From NCBI RefSeq assembly GCF_020740795.1, contig NC_067301.1:2170001-2234000 (forward strand): a DNA stretch of 64,000 nucleotides. The letters are read 5' to 3'. This document shows positions 61,601 to 64,000 of this stretch, in pieces (positions within the stretch are counted from its first letter, which is position 1; the number at the start of each line of letters is the position of its first letter). The notes below the pieces were generated by a model. The model had not been told where the DNA came from and searched no databases. It saw only the letters and a list, made by a program, of their open reading frames with translations. The stretch is from Apus apus (taxonomy: Eukaryota; Chordata; Aves; Apodiformes; Apodidae). The translations under genes and the position numbers were made by a program.

Positions 61601-62583
61601 GGCCAACATGCTCTTTACCAACCCAGCCTCACTGCAAGATGCCAACTCACTGCCAGGGGCTTTGCCAGCCTGGCCAGCGAGACACGGGGATGGCCACATC
61701 ATCCGCTTCACCCGGACTGTGAACAGCCTGCCCAGTGGGAACCCAGTAAGTCCTGCACACTTGAGGCCTGCTTTATGTAGCTCTTGCTTTTGAAGCTCAA
61801 AAAGATGGTATTTGTAATGACATGCATATGTGCATTCCTCTTCCCTGGTGTGGAAACTGTCCTGACCTCAGGTTTCAGACTCCTGTGTACTCCTGGAGTC
61901 TGTGGTTGAGAGGCTGGGCTCAGACAGACAGGCTGGAGTTCTTGTGCTGGATCCTGCTGGATTTGCAAAGAGTAAATCATAAAAGCAGCTCCTTGGCCTC
62001 CTGGGGTGACTGAGAGGGAGTTTATGGAAAGCAAACCTCTCAAAAAATGGCAATAATTGCAGTATGGTTAGACTATAATTACAGGAACTATTATAATAGC
62101 AACGTGTGTTGTTCTTTTTTAGAAGTGGCTGTGTGCTGCTCCTCTTTTTTTGGAGATTCATCTAAGTCAAACTTGAGTCATGTAGGATCCAAATTATTTC
62201 CTCTTGGCTGTGTGGCAGGAGAAGAATCTCTTTAGGTGCAGGCTGTCAGGACAGGACTGTAGATTAGTTCTGGAGCACTTCTGGATCAGTTGTTCTTTGA
62301 CAAAGGATCCCTCTGGTCCATAAGCCTGCCCAAATGCAAGGGAGATCTGTAGGTACCTGCTCAGGTGAGGAGCTTGGAGATGTCCTGGTGTCTGCTGAGG
62401 ATGCACATGTCTTCTCTGCAGGATCTCAAGATGGTGATGCGCATTCAAGTGAGAAGCAACAAGGAGAGCCAAGCTCCTGGATTGTCACTCTCTGATCCAA
62501 ACCAACCACCTGCAGCAGAAAAACCTCAGATGCCAGACAACCACCACCCCCCAGGGAGCAGACAGGTGCAAATGCAGAGGTTG
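46457..62583 (+). CDS. GOLIM4-like Golgi integral membrane protein (probable GOLIM4 paralogue), 3' end not seen
   Basis: Nine exons join in consistent phase into 401 codons. The N-terminus MGTGMCSRRQK is near that of human GOLIM4 (GPP130), a type II cis-Golgi protein that cycles through endosomes. A short basic cytoplasmic tail (1-15) is followed by a signal anchor (about 16-36). Next comes a lumenal coiled-coil stem (about 37-225) with VYEHRSRLERSLQKER, DFLVYKLEAQEALNK and LREESKLLRKAHQ, all aligning with GOLIM4. Residues 226-401 are low-complexity, rich in P, Q, N and S, with little of the Glu/Gln repeats of GOLIM4. GOLM1 and GOLM2 fit less well at the N-terminus. It lacks one stem segment of human GOLIM4 and lies beside MIB2, so I call it a paralogue rather than GOLIM4 itself. 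The start context (A at -3, G at +4) is strong. Confidence 0.88.
46644..52588 (+). other. First intron of the GOLIM4-like gene (5.9 kb)
   Basis: Between exons 1 and 2. Single-copy sequence with no nested gene or RNA gene recognised. A 192-codon open frame at 51,395-51,973 has no recognisable domain or conserved start and looks like chance. Confidence 0.7.
52589..52663 (+). CDS. GOLIM4-like exon 2: coiled-coil stem
   Basis: This 75-nt exon encodes residues 64-87 and parts of V63 and D88. The sequence YEHRSRLERSLQKERGEHKK is almost the same as the matching GOLIM4 exon. The acceptor is CTCCCTAG and the donor GTGAGT. Confidence 0.93.
53292..53341 (+). CDS. GOLIM4-like exon 3: coiled-coil stem
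   Basis: This 50-nt exon completes D88 and encodes residues 89-104 (FLVYKLEAQEALNKEK), a GOLIM4 hallmark. The acceptor is TGTCTAG and the donor GTAGGT. It is too short to be found by open-frame length alone and was recognised by family similarity. Confidence 0.92.
55053..55145 (-). mobile_element. CR1 3'-end fragment in an intron
   Basis: AGAATCATAGAATAATTG, then GGTTGGAAAAGACCTGTAAG and ATCATCCAATCCAACC: the reverse complement of a CR1 3' end. It lies in intron 3 of the GOLIM4-like gene, antisense to it. Confidence 0.9.
55428..55481 (+). CDS. GOLIM4-like exon 4: coiled-coil stem
   Basis: Exactly 18 codons (residues 105-122), phase 0 on both sides: QDSMNRYGALSSQHKILK. Human GOLIM4 has a closely similar segment here. 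The acceptor is CTTTCCAG and the donor GTAAGG. Confidence 0.92.
55482..59006 (+). other. Intron 4 of the GOLIM4-like gene (3.5 kb)
   Basis: Between exons 4 and 5. No feature recognised apart from the flanking splice sites. Confidence 0.7.
59007..59157 (+). CDS. GOLIM4-like exon 5: coiled-coil stem
   Basis: This 151-nt exon encodes residues 123-172 and the first base of D173. It is a continuous amphipathic heptad stretch ending in KYAQLQQERDSEVTNLQ, close to the KYLQLQQEK region of GOLIM4. The acceptor is CATATTCAG and the donor GTGAGT. Confidence 0.92.
59944..60026 (+). CDS. GOLIM4-like exon 6: coiled-coil stem
   Basis: This 83-nt exon completes D173 and encodes residues 174-200, including VFKLREESKLLRKAHQEVHS. 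GOLIM4 has the same LREExxxLRKAHQ core. The acceptor is CTCTTGCAG and the donor GTAACC. It ends in phase 0. Confidence 0.92.
61197..61352 (+). CDS. GOLIM4-like exon 7: end of coiled coil
   Basis: Exactly 52 codons (residues 201-252). EEFRQLKEALQKMPSF corresponds to the end of the GOLIM4 stem, and a Gly/Gln-rich linker follows. The acceptor is CCCCTCAG. The donor AAG followed by GTGTGG is weak, and the 108-nt intron after it is open in frame, so retention is possible. Confidence 0.85.
61461..61745 (+). CDS. GOLIM4-like exon 8: lumenal low-complexity region
   Basis: Exactly 95 codons (residues 253-347), rich in N, Q, P, G and A and with no predicted fold. A short HIIRFTRTVNSLP motif may correspond to the MIKF motif of GOLIM4, but that match is weak. 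The acceptor is TTCCCTGCAG and the donor GTAAGT. Confidence 0.85.
62422..62583 (+). CDS. GOLIM4-like exon 9: lumenal region, end uncertain
   Basis: From the CTCTGCAG acceptor the frame reads DLKMVMRIQVRSNKESQ and then a Pro/Gln-rich run. Two phase-0 donors are possible: GTGAGA after 62,583 (used here) or GTGCAA after 62,565, which would drop six codons. No family similarity settles the choice. Confidence 0.65.
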
Positions 62584-63078
62584 GTGAGACCAAATTCCTT
62601 CCTGCTCTCCATGTTCAGCCTCAAAGGAACCATACAGGCTGGTCCCTGGCCTCTCTCATGTTTATTGTGGTTTCTATCATAGAATCATCATCATTTCTGC
62701 TTGAAAGATGGTTGAAGAAAGTGTTAGTTCCTGGCCCCACTGTCATCTAGTTCTTGTAACTGACTTGCTGCCAGGTCTGTCTCGACTGAAGCAGACTGGT
62801 GGTGTTGTGTGATTGAACTCCCAGCCTGCTGTGAGTGCTGTGCTGGAAAAAAAACCCACCAGAGGCTCTTGTGTGACTGGTGTGTGCTCTGCACCTGCCT
62901 CTGCTCTTGAACTGTGGGCTGAAGTGTGTGTTGTGGGGAGAGAAAGAGGAGGTACTGCTGAGTGAGTCAGCATGGATTTCCTACTAGCCAGAGGAGATGG
63001 TGGGAAGGGAGTCTGGACTGACTGCAAGAAATCTCCTCCCTTCCAGTGATGGTGACTTAAATACCCTGTTTTCTTTAG

Positions 63079-63129
63079 CAGACTAAAGGAATTCTGCATG
63101 ATGGAAGCAAACCATCTGCAGCAGGAAGG
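63079..63129 (+). CDS. Possible further GOLIM4-like exon
   Basis: A good acceptor (CCTGTTTTCTTTAG) is followed by 17 codons in phase 0 (QTKGILHDGSKPSAAGR) and a weak donor GTGGCT. The phase fits exon 9, but the peptide matches nothing I recognise, so this may be chance. Confidence 0.3.
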
Positions 63130-64000
63130 GTGGCTAAGAATTCTTTCAGTCTCTATAAATAAGAGGCATGAAGTTGTACATTAGAGCTGCAACTTGCTAA
63201 TTTTTTCCACTAATTAATCAGTAATCTGTCAAGATCTGCAGGAGCAACCAGACATTGAAGATCTGAAGTTGTCTCATCTCCAAGGTTATATGTAATCTGG
63301 AAGCAAGGGCTTACAAGAAAAGACTGGGAATCTTCTGAGCTTAGCTGAGACCTTGGTATTAAAACTCCCTGACACTTGGGCCTGTTGCTCTATCAGACAT
63401 CCCCAGCACAATGTGTTCTCCAGCCCCAGTCTGGGGGAAAGCAGGAGAGGAGAGCTCTGGGGAGGGGAGTCCCTTGGAAGGGTCAGAGGTTCAGAGAACA
63501 GGATAGAATTCCTACAGCATGGTACTTGTGTTGCTGTTGTACCTGGGAGCCTAGTCAGGGACCTGGATCCTGTTGTATTGGATGCTGCAGAGGCACAGGA
63601 GGCAGTGTTTGCTGCCTCAGAGCACTCACAGAAAACCAGTTGGTTTTGCAAAAGGAAGAAAATGTCTTTCTGAGGCTGCAATTCATCAAAGTCTGGCCAT
63701 AAGCCAAAAACTGACTCTGAAAATAGTGCTTCCTCATTTAACTTATTTATCCTTTGTGTGTGTCCAGGTCATATCTGCTCAGTTTACTGGAGCAAACAAG
63801 ATTTAATTTCTGTTTTATCTGTAGAGGAGGCTTCTGGATTTCATTCTAAATTCAGCCTGATCCTACCTGTTCTTATCTGCCATTTTTGGTTGTTCCCTTA
63901 ACCCAGGGTCTCCCCAGGTCAGACACTGTGCTTTGCCTGTTCCTTTAAAGTCCTGCCCATCCTGCTTTGACAGGTAACATCTGCATGGACACACAGAGGA

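Noticed and set aside
46457..62583. Identity as GOLM1 or GOLM2
   Set aside because: The CSRRQK tail and the YEHRSRLE and FLVYKLEAQE stem blocks are GOLIM4 features not found in GOLM1/GOLM2 as recalled.
62680..62760. Possible CR1 fragment (ATCATAGAATCATC)
   Set aside because: Only the first dozen bases resemble the CR1 end; the body does not follow.

Overview
The window is vertebrate nuclear DNA and almost certainly avian. It holds CR1 retroposon fragments of the bird type, short GT-AG-spliced exons separated by mid-sized introns, and three CpG islands. The layout would suit a gene-rich microchromosome, but that is inference. Nothing prokaryotic, viral or CRISPR-like was seen.

Left half, minus strand (604 to 20,368, promoter further right): the 5' two thirds of MIB2 (mind bomb 2, an E3 ubiquitin ligase of Notch-ligand endocytosis). 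Thirteen coding exons join with matching splice phases at every junction into one open frame of 654 codons. The order is MIB/HERC2 domain, ZZ zinc finger, second MIB/HERC2 domain, Mib repeats and six ankyrin repeats. The last ankyrin repeats and the RING fingers lie beyond the left edge. The start codon sits 4 nt inside its exon, so the 5' UTR must come from an upstream exon. Candidates are a CpG island at about 24.7-25.1 kb and another at about 33.7-34.5 kb. The latter has two ZNF143-like motifs pointing apart and a 3-copy 16-bp tandem with E2F-like cores.

Middle (about 34.5 to 45.8 kb): no supportable gene. It contains CR1 pieces, small tandem repeats and a 21-base G tract.

Right half, plus strand (46,457 to at least 62,583): a type II Golgi membrane protein gene related to GOLIM4 (GPP130). 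It starts inside a third CpG island. Nine exons give 401 codons: short cytoplasmic tail, signal anchor, then coiled-coil stem. It diverges from true GOLIM4, lacks one coiled-coil segment present in the human protein, and sits next to MIB2 rather than next to MECOM. I read it as a probable GOLIM4 paralogue surviving in birds on the 1p36-type paralogon. The 3' end is probably beyond the right edge.

The two genes are divergently arranged (head to head), about 12 kb apart between their CpG islands. Nothing in the sequence links their functions. Exon edges were read by eye from splice consensus, frame and recalled family sequence, with no alignment run.
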